64,000 nt of DNA, from NCBI RefSeq assembly GCF_001005085.2, contig NZ_LBMU02000023.1, positions 124,001 through 188,000 on the forward strand, in the 5' to 3' direction. The notes below the pieces were generated by a model. That model saw only the letters and a program-made list of their open reading frames with translations, was not told the origin of the DNA and ran no database searches. Source of the stretch: Streptomyces humi. GTDB lineage: Bacteria; Actinomycetota; Actinomycetes; Streptomycetales; Streptomycetaceae. The translations under genes and the position numbers were made by a program. Positions 1 to 9,706 of the stretch are shown here, in pieces (positions within the stretch are counted from its first letter, which is position 1; the number at the start of each line of letters is the position of its first letter).

Positions 1-938
1 GCCATCACGCCCATGGAGGAGGCCGCCACCAGGGGGCCGAAGCCGACGTCCTTCGCGAAGTCGACCTGGAAGGAGATGCCGAAGATCGAGACGCCGGCCG
101 TCATGACGATGGAGATCCACATCAGCGGGAGCATGCCGGTGCGGATCGCCTCCTTGGGGGTGAACTGGCGTACCGCGGGCGGGTTCTTGGCGAGCGCCGT
201 CGTGGTCTTCGAGCCCCCCGAGTGCGTGAGCGGGTCGATGTCGGCCGGCCACCAGTTCTTCGGCGGGTCCTTGAAGAAGAACGCGGTGACCAGGACCACG
301 ACCATCACGTAGGCGCCGATGAGGTCCAGGACGCGGTGGTAGTTCGCCGTGTCGAAGGCGTAGTTGAAGATGAAGATGAAGGGCAGCGAGCCGTAGGCGA
401 AGCCACCGTTCACGAAGCCCGTGCGGGCGCCCCGGCGTTCGGGGAACCACTTGCCGACCATGTTGATGCAGGTCGCGTACACCAGGCCGGAGCCGAGGCC
501 GCCGATCACGCCGAAACCGATGATCGCCAGCCAGATCTCGCTGATGTGGGAGAGGGCCAGGAAACCGATCAGGCACATGCCCGAGCCGGTGTACATGGCA
601 CGCCGTGCCGTGAGGATGCCCTTCTCGCGCAGCCAGCCCGCCGGGAAGGCGATGCCGGCCTGGAAGAACACCCAGACGCTCAGGATCCAGAAGGTGTTGG
701 ACTGCGTCCAGCCGTGCGCGTGGGACAGGGTGTCCTCGGCGGAGCCGTACGCGTACTCGAAGACGCTGATGGCCATCATGGCGATCCAGGGGAGGTACAC
801 CATGATGTTCCGGGAGTGGCCGAGGATGTCCCGGTCGGTCTCGCCGATCCGGTAGACACGGCCGCGGGCGTCCGTGACCTCGCGGTACGGGAGCCGTCCG
901 GTGCCGGTGCTGTTCGTGGCTACAGGGTCTGCCGTCAT
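1..938 (-). CDS. Oxalate/formate antiporter (OFA) family MFS transporter, 3' end outside window
   Basis: Partial gene: the start is inside the window (ATG at 938) and the C-terminal part lies beyond base 1, so about 312 residues are visible. It is a multi-spanning MFS protein whose sequence closely parallels the next gene upstream (940-2328), with shared segments such as GFVNGGFAYGS, GLVYATCINMVGKW and FFKDPPKNWWP. OFA-family carriers exchange or import small carboxylates such as oxalate and formate; the position beside a formyl-CoA:oxalate CoA-transferase gene supports this. The previous gene's TGA (942-940) is followed after one base by this ATG, so translation is coupled. Two adjacent, diverged copies suggest a tandem duplication or a two-substrate arrangement. 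The substrate cannot be read from sequence. Confidence 0.85.
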   Translation of the reverse strand, partial: MTADPVATNSTGTGRLPYREVTDARGRVYRIGETDRDILGHSRNIMVYLPWIAMMAISVFEYAYGSAEDTLSHAHGWTQSNTFWILSVWVFFQAGIAFPAGWLREKGILTARRAMYTGSGMCLIGFLALSHISEIWLAIIGFGVIGGLGSGLVYATCINMVGKWFPERRGARTGFVNGGFAYGSLPFIFIFNYAFDTANYHRVLDLIGAYVMVVVLVTAFFFKDPPKNWWPADIDPLTHSGGSKTTTALAKNPPAVRQFTPKEAIRTGMLPLMWISIVMTAGVSIFGISFQVDFAKDVGFGPLVAASSMGVM

Positions 939-939
939 G

Positions 940-2328
940 TCACGCCATCTCCTCGCCGAGCGGATGCGGGTTGGGGACGATGCGCCGGGCGCTGGGCCTG
1001 CCCGGTGCCTTGAGGAAGAGAGCCAGCACTGCGGAGGCCAGGCCGACTGAGCCCGCGAGGACGAACGCGCCGTGGTAGTCCCACTCACCGACGACGACCG
1101 CGCCCAGACCGGAGCCCACCAGGCCGGATATCAGCTTGGAGCTGTAGACCATCCCGTAGTTGGTGGCGTTGTTGTTCTCACCGAAGTAGTCCGCCGTCAT
1201 GGCCGCGAAGAGCGGGAAGATCGCCCCGCCGCCGAACCCGGAGACCATGGAGCAGAACAGGAAGAACGGCATGCTGTGCAGCTGGCCGGAGACCAGCACC
1301 CCGAACTGGGCCGTGCCGAGGACGACACAGACGATGACGAGGGTGCTGCGGCGGCCGTACCGGTCCGAGATCCAGCCGATGACCCCGCGGCCGGTGCCGT
1401 TGACGATGGCCTTCAAGGACATGGCCGTGGCCACGATCCCGCCGGCGAACCCCATGTCCTTGCCGAACGGCACCTGGAAGGCGATGCCGAAGATGTTGAT
1501 GCCGGCCGTGCAGAGCAGACAGAACCACATCATCCACAGGACGGGAGTACGGGCGGCCTCCTTGGGGGTGTACTGCTTCACCGCGGGCGGGTTCTTCTCC
1601 AACGCCCGCCTGATCCCCGGGTCCTGAGTGACCCTCAGCGGGTCGACGTGCGGCGGCCACCAGTTCTTCGGCGGGTCCTTGAAGAACCAGCCGGCCGACG
1701 CCACCACCAGGCACAGTCCGACGCCGACCGCGGACAGGACGGCCTTGTAGTTGCTCAGGTCGAGCACCGAGGTGAAGAGGAAGACGAACGGCACGGACCC
1801 GTAGGCGAAACCGCCGTTCACGAAGCCGGTCTTGCCGCCCTTGCGTTCCGGGTACCACTTGCCGACCATGTTCACGCAGGTCGCGTAGACCAGGCCGGCG
1901 CCGATACCGCTGCACATGCCGAAGCCGAGGTAGGCGACCACCACGTTCGGCGCGAACGCCAGCGCCAGATAGCCCAGCAGTGTGCCGGCCGCGCCGATCA
2001 GCATCGCGGTACGGGCGGGCAGCCGGCCGCTCTCCCGCAGCTGCCCGGCCGGGAAGGCCACGGCCGCCTGGAAGAACACCCAGACGCCCATCAGCCAGAA
2101 GATGTGCCCGCTGCTCCACAGATGCGCCTGGTGCAGCGTCTCCTCCGCCGACGTGAACGCGTACTCGGCGGAGCTGATGCCCATCATGCCCACCCAGGGC
2201 AGGACGACCATCCACTTCCTCGTCCGGCCCATGAGATCGACGTCTGTCTCGCCGATCCGGTATCTGCGGCCGTTGCGGTCCGTCACCTCCCTGAAGGGGA
2301 CGGACGCCGTTAGATCGATGGATGACAT
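940..2328 (-). CDS. Oxalate/formate antiporter (OFA) family MFS transporter, second copy
   Basis: Complete 462-residue integral membrane protein of the major facilitator superfamily, OFA branch, with about twelve hydrophobic segments. The N-terminal cytosolic segment is followed by LPWVGMMGISSAEYAF and the family-typical GLVYATCVNMVGKWYPERKGG and FKDPPKNWWPP stretches in the central loop. The likely role is uptake of oxalate or exchange of oxalate for formate for the downstream CoA enzymes, at the cytoplasmic membrane. It is the first gene of a two-gene transporter unit with the copy at 1-938. It is separated from the acyl-CoA synthetase gene by 126 bases that hold a GC-rich hairpin (2406-2441), so it probably has its own promoter. 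Other monocarboxylates are possible substrates. Confidence 0.88.
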   Translation of the reverse strand: MSSIDLTASVPFREVTDRNGRRYRIGETDVDLMGRTRKWMVVLPWVGMMGISSAEYAFTSAEETLHQAHLWSSGHIFWLMGVWVFFQAAVAFPAGQLRESGRLPARTAMLIGAAGTLLGYLALAFAPNVVVAYLGFGMCSGIGAGLVYATCVNMVGKWYPERKGGKTGFVNGGFAYGSVPFVFLFTSVLDLSNYKAVLSAVGVGLCLVVASAGWFFKDPPKNWWPPHVDPLRVTQDPGIRRALEKNPPAVKQYTPKEAARTPVLWMMWFCLLCTAGINIFGIAFQVPFGKDMGFAGGIVATAMSLKAIVNGTGRGVIGWISDRYGRRSTLVIVCVVLGTAQFGVLVSGQLHSMPFFLFCSMVSGFGGGAIFPLFAAMTADYFGENNNATNYGMVYSSKLISGLVGSGLGAVVVGEWDYHGAFVLAGSVGLASAVLALFLKAPGRPSARRIVPNPHPLGEEMA

Positions 2329-2405
2329 GTTCGCTCAGCACCCCTTGCGTCGAAAGTTCTGGCCAGCGCCCCCTGTCCAATGCCTTTCGTGCGCGCACGG
2401 GTCCC

Positions 2406-2441
2406 GGGGCCGGCCGGGGACGCGCTCCGCCGGCCGGCCCC
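2406..2441 (-). terminator. GC-rich hairpin between acyl-CoA synthetase and OFA transporter genes
   Basis: An 11-bp perfect inverted repeat (2406-2416 with 2431-2441) sits just downstream of the acyl-CoA synthetase stop and upstream of the transporter start. There is no U-tract, as is usual in high-GC actinobacteria. It probably reduces read-through between the two parts of the oxalate block. Confidence 0.6.
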
Positions 2442-2454
2442 TTCCTCGGCTACG

Positions 2455-4602
2455 TCATGACGCGCCCCCCAGCAGCCCGGCCGCCCGCGCCCAGCGGTAC
2501 TTGGCGCCCAGCACGGCCACCGGCCGTTCGGTCGTGTACGGGTACGCCACGACCCCCCGCTCGTACAGGTACTGGCAGGCCTCCTCGACCTCGACGTCCC
2601 CCGCGAGCGAGGCGACGACCGGCTTCTCGACGCCCCGCTCCCGGAACTCCGCGACCACGCGGGCCGTCAGTTCGGCGAAGACCATCGGCGGGGTGACGAT
2701 GGTGTGCCAGTAGCCGAGGACGAGGGCGTGGATCCGCGGGTCCTCGAGTCCCAGCCGGATCGTCGCCTCGTACGTGGACGGCGGCTCGCCGCCCGTGATG
2801 TCCACCGGGTTGCCGGCGGCGCCGAACGGCGGGATGAAACGCCGGAACGCCTCGTCAAGGTCCGGCGGGATCTCCATCAGGGACAGCCCGTTGTCCGTCA
2901 CGGCGTCCGACAGCAGCACGCCGCTGCCGCCCGCCCCCGTGATGATCACGATGTTGTCGCCCCGCGGGGTGGGCAGCACCGGCAGGCCACGGGCGTACTC
3001 CAGCATGTCGTTCAGGCCCGGCGCGCGGATCACGCCCGCCTGCCGCAGGATGTCGTCGTACACCGCGTCGTCGCCCGCGAGCGCGCCGGTGTGCGAACCG
3101 GCCGCCCTGGCACCGGCCGCCGTACGGCCCGCCTTCAGGACCACGACAGGCTTCTTCGGCACGGTGTTCCGTGCCGCGTCGACGAACGCGCGGCCGTCCT
3201 TGAGGTCCTCCAGGTGCATCGCGATGCACTCGGTGTGCGGGTCCTCGCCGAACCAGGTCAGCAGGTCGTCCTCGTCCAGGTCCGACTTGTTGCCGAGGCC
3301 GACGATCGCCGACACCCCGGTCTTCGTGGTGCGGGCGAAGCCGAGGATCGCCATCCCGATCCCGCCCGACTGGGACGTCAGCGCCACCCCGCCCTTCACG
3401 TCGTACGGCGTGCAGAACGTGGCGCACAGGTCCTGCCAGGTGGAGTAGTAGCCGTAGATGTTGGGGCCGAGGATCCGGATTCCGTGGCGCTCGCCGATCG
3501 CGACGATCTCGTCCTGGAGCTCCTGCTCGCCGGTCTCCGCGAAACCGGAGGGGATCAGGACGGCGTTGGGGATCTTCTTCCGGCCCACCTCCTCCAGCGC
3601 CGCCGCGACGAACTTGGCGGGAATGGCGAAGACGGCCACATCCACCTCACCGGGAACGTCCGTGACACTCTTGTACGCCTTGCGGCCCAGAATGTCATCG
3701 GCCCTGGGGTTCACCGGATGGATCTCGCCGGCGAAGCCGCCGTCGACGAGGTTGCGCATCACCGAATTGCCGATCTTCCCGGCCTCGTTGGAGGCGCCGA
3801 TCACGGCGACCGAGCGCGGCCGCATCAGCCGGCGCATGGTCTCCAGGATCTCGTCGCGGGTGTACTTCCGGCGCGGTGGCGGCTGCTGGTCCGCGAGGAT
3901 GATCCGGATGTCGGCGGCGACCGCGCCCTCCGCGGTGGCGATCACCGGGTTGAGGTCCACCTCGGCGATCTCCGGGAAGTCCGCGACCAGTTGGGAGACC
4001 CGGCGGATCTGCTCGGCGACCGCCCAGCGGTCCACCCCGGCCTGTCCGCGTACCCCGCGCAGCACCTCGGCGGCCTTGACGGAGTCCAGCATGGACAGCG
4101 CCTCGTCGGCGGAGACGGGCGCCAGCCGGAAGGTCACGTCCTTCAGCACCTCGACCAGCACCCCGCCGAGCCCGAACGCGACGACCTTCCCGAAGGTCGG
4201 GTCGGTGACCGCGCCGACGATCACCTCCGTGCCCTTCGGCAGCAGCTCCTGGACCTGGACGCCCTCGATGCGAGCCTCGGCGTCGTAGCCGCGCGCGTTC
4301 TCGATGATCCGGTGGAAGGCCGCGCGCACGTCCGCCGCGCCCTCGACGCCGACGACCACCCCGCCCGCGTCGGTCTTGTGCAGGATGTCCGGCGACACGA
4401 TCTTCATGACCACCGGTCCGGCGAAGCGCGCGGCGTACGCCACCGCCTCGTCCACGTCGGTGGCCAGCTCCTCGCCCGGTACGGCGATCCCGTACGCGTC
4501 GGCGATCACCTTGCCCTCGGGCGCGGTGAGCGCGGCACGGCCCTGCGCGCGCACGGAGTCGAGGAGCGCACGGACCCGCAGCTCCCGGTCCTCTGCCATC
4601 AC
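2455..4602 (-). CDS. ADP(NDP)-forming acyl-CoA synthetase, fused beta-alpha
   Basis: 715 residues. The N-terminal ~230 residues are an ATP-grasp beta subunit (GPVVMKIVSPDILHKTDAGG, then EVDLNPVIA). After a linker comes a CoA-binding Rossmann domain (RSVAVIGASNEAGKIGN) and a succinyl-CoA-synthetase-like ligase half with the phosphohistidine context GSHTGALAGDDAVYDD. The family interconverts acid + CoA + ATP with acyl-CoA + ADP + Pi. Here beta precedes alpha, the reverse of many acetyl-CoA synthetases of this class. It directly follows the CoA-transferase gene, so acetate, formate or oxalate activation is plausible; which acid is used is inference. A GTG at 4602 and an ATG at 4599 are both usable starts; the GTG is better spaced from the upstream GGAG. 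Confidence 0.88.
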   Translation of the reverse strand: MMAEDRELRVRALLDSVRAQGRAALTAPEGKVIADAYGIAVPGEELATDVDEAVAYAARFAGPVVMKIVSPDILHKTDAGGVVVGVEGAADVRAAFHRIIENARGYDAEARIEGVQVQELLPKGTEVIVGAVTDPTFGKVVAFGLGGVLVEVLKDVTFRLAPVSADEALSMLDSVKAAEVLRGVRGQAGVDRWAVAEQIRRVSQLVADFPEIAEVDLNPVIATAEGAVAADIRIILADQQPPPRRKYTRDEILETMRRLMRPRSVAVIGASNEAGKIGNSVMRNLVDGGFAGEIHPVNPRADDILGRKAYKSVTDVPGEVDVAVFAIPAKFVAAALEEVGRKKIPNAVLIPSGFAETGEQELQDEIVAIGERHGIRILGPNIYGYYSTWQDLCATFCTPYDVKGGVALTSQSGGIGMAILGFARTTKTGVSAIVGLGNKSDLDEDDLLTWFGEDPHTECIAMHLEDLKDGRAFVDAARNTVPKKPVVVLKAGRTAAGARAAGSHTGALAGDDAVYDDILRQAGVIRAPGLNDMLEYARGLPVLPTPRGDNIVIITGAGGSGVLLSDAVTDNGLSLMEIPPDLDEAFRRFIPPFGAAGNPVDITGGEPPSTYEATIRLGLEDPRIHALVLGYWHTIVTPPMVFAELTARVVAEFRERGVEKPVVASLAGDVEVEEACQYLYERGVVAYPYTTERPVAVLGAKYRWARAAGLLGGAS

Positions 4603-4603
4603 G

Positions 4604-5836
4604 TCAGATCACTCCGTTCGACTTGAGCAGGTGCAGCTCCTCGTCGCCGAGGCCCAGTTCGCCGATGTAGACCTCTTCGTTGTGCTCGCCCAGGAGCGGC
4701 GAACTGGTCACGTCCACCGGGGAGTCGGAGAGCTTGAGGGGGCTGCCGACGGTGACGAACTCGCCGCGCTCGGGGTGCGGGACGGTGACCACCATCTCGT
4801 TGGCGACCAGCGACTCGTCCTCGATGATCTCCTTGGTGGAGAGGATCGGCCCGCACGGGATGTTGTGGGCGTTGAGCCGTTCCAGGACCTCCCACTTGGG
4901 GAGTGTCGAGGACCACTCCTCGATCAGCTGGAACATCTTGCTGAGCTTGGGCAGCCGGGCCTCCGGGGTGGCCCACTCGGGGTCGTCCGCGAGTTCCGGC
5001 CGGCCGATGAGTCCGGTGATGGGCCGCCAGCCGACGGGCTGCACGATCACGTAGACGTAGTCGTTGGGGCCGCCGGGTGCGCACTTGACCGCCCAGCCGG
5101 GCTGGCCGCCCCCGGACGCGTTGCCGGAGCGGGGCACCTCGTCGCCGAAGTCCTCGTTCGGGTACTCCGCGAGCCGGCCGTGGGCGAGCCGCTGCTGGTC
5201 GCGGAGCTTGACCCGGCAGAGGTTGAGCACGGCGTGCTGCATCGCCACGTTGACGCGCTGGCCGCGTCCGGTGCGCTCCCGCTGGAGGAGCGCCGCCAGG
5301 ATCCCGGCGACGGTGTGCACACCGGTGCCCGAGTCACCGATCTGCGCCCCGGTGGCCAGCGGCGGTCCGTCCTCGAAGCCGGTGGTCGACATCGAGCCGC
5401 CCATCGCCTGGGCGACGACCTCGTAGGCCTTGAAGCCGGTGTACGGGCCGTCCCCGAACCCCTTGATGGAGGCGTACACGATCCGGGGGTTGAGCTCCTT
5501 GATGCGGTCCCAGGTGAACCCCATCCGGTCCACCGCGCCCGGCCCGAAGTTCTCGACCATGACGTCCGAGCGCCGGATCAGCTCCGCCAGGATCTCCTTG
5601 CCGCGTTCGGTCTTGGTGTTGAGCGTGATGCTCCGCTTGTTGCAGTTGAGCATCGTGAAGTAGAGGGAGTCGACGTCCGGGAGGTCCCGCAGCTGCTTGC
5701 GGGTGATGTCACCGGTCGGCGCCTCCAGCTTGACGACGTCCGCACCGAGCCAGGCGAGCAGCTGGGTGGCGGACGGGCCCGACTGGACGTGGGTCATGTC
5801 GAGGACGCGAATGCCCTCAAGTGCCTTGGCGGTCAT
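4604..5836 (-). CDS. frc: Formyl-CoA:oxalate CoA-transferase (class III CaiB/BaiF family)
   Basis: 410 residues, alignable end to end with Oxalobacter FRC from memory: [11 protein letters not shown] near the N terminus, [18 protein letters not shown] at 56-73, [18 protein letters not shown] at 92-109 and [11 protein letters not shown], the mobile glycine-rich loop. The catalytic aspartate that forms the aspartyl-CoA intermediate is in [10 protein letters not shown] (Asp168). The family moves CoA from formyl-CoA to oxalate, giving oxalyl-CoA and formate in the cytoplasm. Its stop lies one base before the acyl-CoA synthetase start, and it begins 11 bases after the ThDP enzyme stop with a GAGGTG ribosome site, so the three form an operon. 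The specific assignment rests on the long FRC-like stretches rather than on family membership alone. Confidence 0.88.
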   Translation of the reverse strand: MTAKALEGIRVLDMTHVQSGPSATQLLAWLGADVVKLEAPTGDITRKQLRDLPDVDSLYFTMLNCNKRSITLNTKTERGKEILAELIRRSDVMVENFGPGAVDRMGFTWDRIKELNPRIVYASIKGFGDGPYTGFKAYEVVAQAMGGSMSTTGFEDGPPLATGAQIGDSGTGVHTVAGILAALLQRERTGRGQRVNVAMQHAVLNLCRVKLRDQQRLAHGRLAEYPNEDFGDEVPRSGNASGGGQPGWAVKCAPGGPNDYVYVIVQPVGWRPITGLIGRPELADDPEWATPEARLPKLSKMFQLIEEWSSTLPKWEVLERLNAHNIPCGPILSTKEIIEDESLVANEMVVTVPHPERGEFVTVGSPLKLSDSPVDVTSSPLLGEHNEEVYIGELGLGDEELHLLKSNGVI

Positions 5837-5847
5837 CGGCGTTCACC

Positions 5848-7530
5848 TCACTTGTACATGGTCTGGTTCATGGTTCCGGGGGCGTACGCGTCCGGGTCGA
5901 CCCAGACGTTGATCAGCGACGGCTTGCCCGACTCGCGGGCCCGGCGCAGCGCGGGTCCGATGTCGGCGGGGTCGCGGACCTCCTCGCCGTGACCGCCCAG
6001 CAGCTGGGCGAACCTGTCGTAGTGGACGTCCCCGAGGGTGTTGCCGATCCGCTCGCGTTCCCTGCCGTACTTGGCGGCCTGGCCGTAACGGATCTGGTTC
6101 ATCGAGGAGTTGTTGCCGACGATCCCGACGAAGGGGAGGTCGTAGCGGACCAGGGTCTCGAAGTCCCAGCCGGTGAGCGAGAAGGCGCCGTCGCCGAACA
6201 GGGCGACCACCTCCTTGTCGGGGCGGGCCTGCTTGGCGGCGAGCACGAAGGGGACGCCGACGCCGAGGGTGCCGAGCGGGCCCGGGTCCATCCAGTGGCC
6301 CGGCGACTTGGGCTGGACGACCTGCCCGGAGAAGGTGACGATGTCACCGCCGTCGCCGATGTAGATCGAGTCCTCGGTGAGGAAGTCGTTGATCTCGCTC
6401 ACCAGGCGGTACGGGTGGATGGGGGACGCGTCCGACCGCAGGCTCGGCAGCCGCTTCTCCAGCGCGGTCTGTTCGGCGGCGCGCAGCTCGTCCAGCCACT
6501 CCTTGCGCCGGGAGGCCCCGCCGTTCACCCGGCCCGAGGCGGCCTCCGTCACCGACTTCAGGACCAGTCCGGCGTCCCCGACGATCCCGAGGTCGATGTC
6601 CCGGTTCTTGCCGACCGTGCGGTAGTCGAGGTCGATCTGCACGACGGTCGCGGTGGGGGACAGGCGCTTGCCGTAGCCCATCCGGAAGTCGAAGGGCGTG
6701 CCGACGATCACGATGACGTCGGCGTTGGCGAAGGCGTACCGGCGGGACAGCTGGAAGTGGTGCGGGTCGCCGGGCGGCAGGGTGCCGCGCGCCGCGCCGT
6801 TCATGTACGCCGGGACGTTCAGGGTGCGTACGAGGTCGATGGCGGCCGCGGTGCCCCGGGTCGTCCAGACCTGACTGCCCAGCAGGACGGCAGGCTTCTC
6901 GGCGTGCACGAGGAGGTCGGCGAGCTTCTCGATCGCCTCGGGGTCGCCGGCGGAGCGGGTGGAGGCCCGGTAGCCGCCGCTCTTGGGTACGCGCGCCCTG
7001 TCCGCCGGGACCCTGGCGTCCAGGACGTCACGGGGGATCTCCAGGAAGGACGGTCCGGGCGCGCCGTGGTAGCACTCGCGGAACGCCATCGACACCATGT
7101 CGGCGGCGCGCGCGGTGTCCGGGACGGTCGCCGCGAACTTGGTGATCGGCGCCATCATGTCGACGTGCGGCAGGTCCTGGAGCGAGCCCATCTTGTGCTG
7201 GGTGAGCGCGCCCTGGCCGCCGATCAGGAGCATCGGGGACTCCGCGCGGAAGGCGTTGGCCACCCCGGTGACGGCGTCGGTCGTGCCGGGGCCGGCGGTG
7301 ACGACCGCGCACCCCGGCTTGCCGGTGACGCGCGCGTAGCCGTCGGCTGCGTGGGCGGCCACCTGCTCGTGGCGGACGTCGACGACTTCTATGCCCTCGT
7401 CCACGCAGCCGTCGTAGATGTCGATGATGTGGCCGCCGCACAGGGTGTAGATGCGGTCGACCCCCTCGGCCTTCAGCGCCTTCGCAACGAGATGACCACC
7501 GGATATGACGTCCTGGGTGTCGTCGGGCAT
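5848..7530 (-). CDS. ThDP-dependent decarboxylase, oxalyl-CoA decarboxylase-like
   Basis: 560 residues with the three-domain layout of thiamine-diphosphate enzymes. The N-terminal domain carries the catalytic Glu55 in [14 protein letters not shown], the middle domain is a degenerate Rossmann fold, and the C-terminal domain has the cofactor motif starting FGDGAFS and ending GNN. It heads the operon with frc, so oxalyl-CoA decarboxylation (to formyl-CoA and CO2) is the natural role. However, the C-terminal part ([12 protein letters not shown], then a TMYK terminus) differs from the classical Oxalobacter enzyme as I remember it, so a 2-hydroxyacyl-CoA lyase or an acetolactate-synthase-like activity remains possible. 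I chose ATG at 7530 (AGGAC upstream) over the in-frame ATG at 7578, because the latter would place the operator at 7581-7604 directly against the start codon. Confidence 0.75.
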   Translation of the reverse strand: MPDDTQDVISGGHLVAKALKAEGVDRIYTLCGGHIIDIYDGCVDEGIEVVDVRHEQVAAHAADGYARVTGKPGCAVVTAGPGTTDAVTGVANAFRAESPMLLIGGQGALTQHKMGSLQDLPHVDMMAPITKFAATVPDTARAADMVSMAFRECYHGAPGPSFLEIPRDVLDARVPADRARVPKSGGYRASTRSAGDPEAIEKLADLLVHAEKPAVLLGSQVWTTRGTAAAIDLVRTLNVPAYMNGAARGTLPPGDPHHFQLSRRYAFANADVIVIVGTPFDFRMGYGKRLSPTATVVQIDLDYRTVGKNRDIDLGIVGDAGLVLKSVTEAASGRVNGGASRRKEWLDELRAAEQTALEKRLPSLRSDASPIHPYRLVSEINDFLTEDSIYIGDGGDIVTFSGQVVQPKSPGHWMDPGPLGTLGVGVPFVLAAKQARPDKEVVALFGDGAFSLTGWDFETLVRYDLPFVGIVGNNSSMNQIRYGQAAKYGRERERIGNTLGDVHYDRFAQLLGGHGEEVRDPADIGPALRRARESGKPSLINVWVDPDAYAPGTMNQTMYK

Positions 7531-7580
7531 GGCGAAGTCCTGTCCCTTCGTAGGGGGTTGGATGCCGTCTCGGTACATTG

Positions 7581-7604
7581 CATACAGTCGACGAATACTG
7601 TATG
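7581..7604. promoter_or_regulatory. Operator-like inverted repeat between divergent oxalate and sucCD operons
   Basis: CATACAG (7581-7587), a 10-base spacer, then CTGTATG (7598-7604): a perfect 7-bp inverted repeat in an AT-rich patch of an otherwise GC-rich region. It lies between the starts at 7530 (minus) and 7674 (plus), where a single repressor could control both directions. Its composition and spacing resemble operators of FadR/VanR-type GntR regulators; no regulator gene of this class is in the window. Confidence 0.6.
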
Positions 7605-7673
7605 AACCTTGTTATCCCGCATCCGGTGGGTGGTGTCCAGGGGGCGTGCGGCACTTTCGAGACAGGAGCCGGA

Positions 7674-8804
7674 ATGGACCTGTACGAACACCAGGCAAGG
7701 GAACTCTTCGAGGAACACGGCATCTCGGTTCCGAGGGCCGAGGTCACCGACTCGCCCAAGGAGGCGCGGGAGATCGCCCGCCGGCTCGGCGGGCGCGTGG
7801 TGGTGAAAGCCCAGGTGAAGACCGGCGGCCGGGGCAAGGCGGGCGGCGTGAAGTTCGCCGCCGACCCGGCTGCCGCGGAGCTGACCACCCGTCAGATCCT
7901 CGGCATGGACATCAAGGGCCACACCGTCGGCAAGGTGATGCTGGCCCGACCCGTCGACATCGAGGCCGAGTTCTACGTCTCCTACGTCCTCGACCGGGCG
8001 GCCGGCGGCTTCCTCGCCATCGCCTCCGCCGAGGGCGGCACGGAGATCGAGGAGGTGGCCGCGGCCCGGCCCGAGGCGGTGGCACGCATCCCCGTCGACC
8101 CCGCCAGGGGTGTCACGTCGGCGAAGGCCGCCGAGATCGCGGCGGCCGCCGGACTGCCGCCCCGGACGGTCGACGTGCTCGTACGCCTGTGGGACGTACT
8201 CGTCCTCGAGGACGCCCTGCTCGTCGAGGTGAACCCGCTCGTCCGCACCCGGCAGGGCCAGATCCTGGCCCTCGACGGCAAGGTCACCCTCGACGACAAC
8301 GCCCGCTTCCGACAGGCCCGTTGGGGAGCCGACGGTGCCGGGCACCACGATCCGCTGGAGGCGGCCGCCGCCGCGAAGGGCCTCAACTACGTGAAGCTGG
8401 ACGGCGAGGTCGGCGTGATCGGCAACGGCGCGGGCCTGGTGATGTCCACCCTGGACGCGGTGGCCGGCTGCGGCGCGCGGCCCGCCGACTTCCTGGACAT
8501 CGGGGGCGGGGCATCCGCCCGGATCATGGCCGACGGACTCGCCGTGATCCTCTCCGACCCCGACGTGAGGTCCGTCCTCGTCAACGTCTTCGGCGGGATC
8601 ACGGCGTGCGACGCGGTCGCCGACGGCATCGTCCAGGCCCTCGGCACCGTCCGGCTGACCAAGCCCCTGGTGGTCCGCCTCGACGGCAACAACGCGGCGC
8701 GCGGCCGGGCGATCCTCGACGCCCGCGCGCATCCCCTGGTCGAACAGGCCACCACCATGGACGGCGCCGCCCGCCGCGCCGCCGAACTCGCCCACAGCGC
8801 CTGA
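7674..8804 (+). CDS. sucC: Succinyl-CoA synthetase (ADP-forming) beta subunit, accessory copy
   Basis: 376 residues. The N-terminal ATP-grasp region starts [17 protein letters not shown] with the nucleotide-loop segment [16 protein letters not shown]. The C-terminal CoA-ligase half has [24 protein letters not shown] and [11 protein letters not shown]. It pairs with SucD to interconvert succinyl-CoA and succinate with ATP synthesis. It is probably not the housekeeping pair: it is clustered with an aldehyde dehydrogenase and diverges from the oxalate operon. Related SucCD paralogues can act on malate or other dicarboxylates, so the substrate is open. Start: ATG at 7674 after CAGGAG. The sucD gene follows after 11 bases. 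Confidence 0.9.
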   Translation: MDLYEHQARELFEEHGISVPRAEVTDSPKEAREIARRLGGRVVVKAQVKTGGRGKAGGVKFAADPAAAELTTRQILGMDIKGHTVGKVMLARPVDIEAEFYVSYVLDRAAGGFLAIASAEGGTEIEEVAAARPEAVARIPVDPARGVTSAKAAEIAAAAGLPPRTVDVLVRLWDVLVLEDALLVEVNPLVRTRQGQILALDGKVTLDDNARFRQARWGADGAGHHDPLEAAAAAKGLNYVKLDGEVGVIGNGAGLVMSTLDAVAGCGARPADFLDIGGGASARIMADGLAVILSDPDVRSVLVNVFGGITACDAVADGIVQALGTVRLTKPLVVRLDGNNAARGRAILDARAHPLVEQATTMDGAARRAAELAHSA

Positions 8805-8815
8805 GGAGCCGGGAC

Positions 8816-9706
8816 ATGGCGATCTATCTCACCAAGGAGAGCAAGGTCCTCGTCCAGGGCATGACCGGCGGCGAGGGCATGAAGCACACCCGGCGGATGC
8901 TCGCCGCCGGCACCGACGTCGTCGGGGGCGTCAACCCGCGCAAGGCGGGCCGGACCGTCCAGTTCGACGAGCGGACCGTGCCGGTTTTCGGGTCGGTCGC
9001 CGACGGCGTACGGGCCACCGGCGCCGACGTCACCGTCGTCTTCGTGCCACCGGCCTTCGCCAGGGCCGCGGTGCTGGAGGCCGCCGACGCCGGAATCGGC
9101 CTCGCGGTGGTCATCACCGAGGGCATCCCGGTCCACGACTCCGTCGCCTTCACCTCGTACGCCCGTGCCCGGGGCACCCGGATCATCGGACCCAACTGCC
9201 CCGGGCTGATCACGCCCGGCCAGTCCGACGCGGGCATCATCCCGGCCGACATCGCCAGGCCGGGCCGGATCGGACTCGTCTCCAAGTCGGGCACGCTGAC
9301 CTACCAGCTCATGCACGAACTGCGGGACATCGGCTTCAGCACCTGCGTCGGCATCGGCGGTGACCCGGTCGTCGGCACCGGTCACATCGACTGCCTGGCC
9401 GCCTTCGAGCAGGACCCGGACACCGAACTCGTCGTGCTCATAGGGGAGATCGGCGGCGACGCGGAGGAGCGGGCCGCCGCCTACATCCGGGAGCACGTCA
9501 GCAAGCCGGTCGTCGGCTACATCGCCGGGTTCACCGCGCCGGAGGGCCGGACCATGGGACACGCCGGGGCGATCGTCTCCGGCTCCACCGGTACCGCACA
9601 GGCCAAGAAGGAGGCACTGGAGGCGGCCGGGGTGCGGGTGGGGAGCACACCCACCGGGACGGCCCGGCTGGTGCTGGAAGTCCTGGCAGCGGGGGGCCGG
9701 TCATGA
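8816..9706 (+). CDS. sucD: Succinyl-CoA synthetase (ADP-forming) alpha subunit, accessory copy
   Basis: 296 residues, normal length. The N-terminal CoA-binding domain begins [21 protein letters not shown], followed by [12 protein letters not shown] and [12 protein letters not shown]. The phosphorylated active-site histidine is His249 in [13 protein letters not shown]. With the product of the preceding gene it makes the heteromeric CoA ligase. It ends in an ATGA overlap with the aldehyde dehydrogenase gene, so the three proteins are translationally coupled and probably act in one pathway, for example aldehyde to acid to acyl-CoA. That pathway is inferred from gene order only. Confidence 0.92.
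   Translation: MAIYLTKESKVLVQGMTGGEGMKHTRRMLAAGTDVVGGVNPRKAGRTVQFDERTVPVFGSVADGVRATGADVTVVFVPPAFARAAVLEAADAGIGLAVVITEGIPVHDSVAFTSYARARGTRIIGPNCPGLITPGQSDAGIIPADIARPGRIGLVSKSGTLTYQLMHELRDIGFSTCVGIGGDPVVGTGHIDCLAAFEQDPDTELVVLIGEIGGDAEERAAAYIREHVSKPVVGYIAGFTAPEGRTMGHAGAIVSGSTGTAQAKKEALEAAGVRVGSTPTGTARLVLEVLAAGGRS

Noticed and set aside
5220..5270. Apparent replacement of the CoA-transferase catalytic Asp by His in AMQHAVLNL (FRC has AMQDAVLNL)
   Set aside because: Counting residues shows the catalytic aspartate of Oxalobacter FRC (Asp169) lies in LGDSNSG, which is conserved here as IGDSGTG (Asp168). His201 is not the nucleophile.
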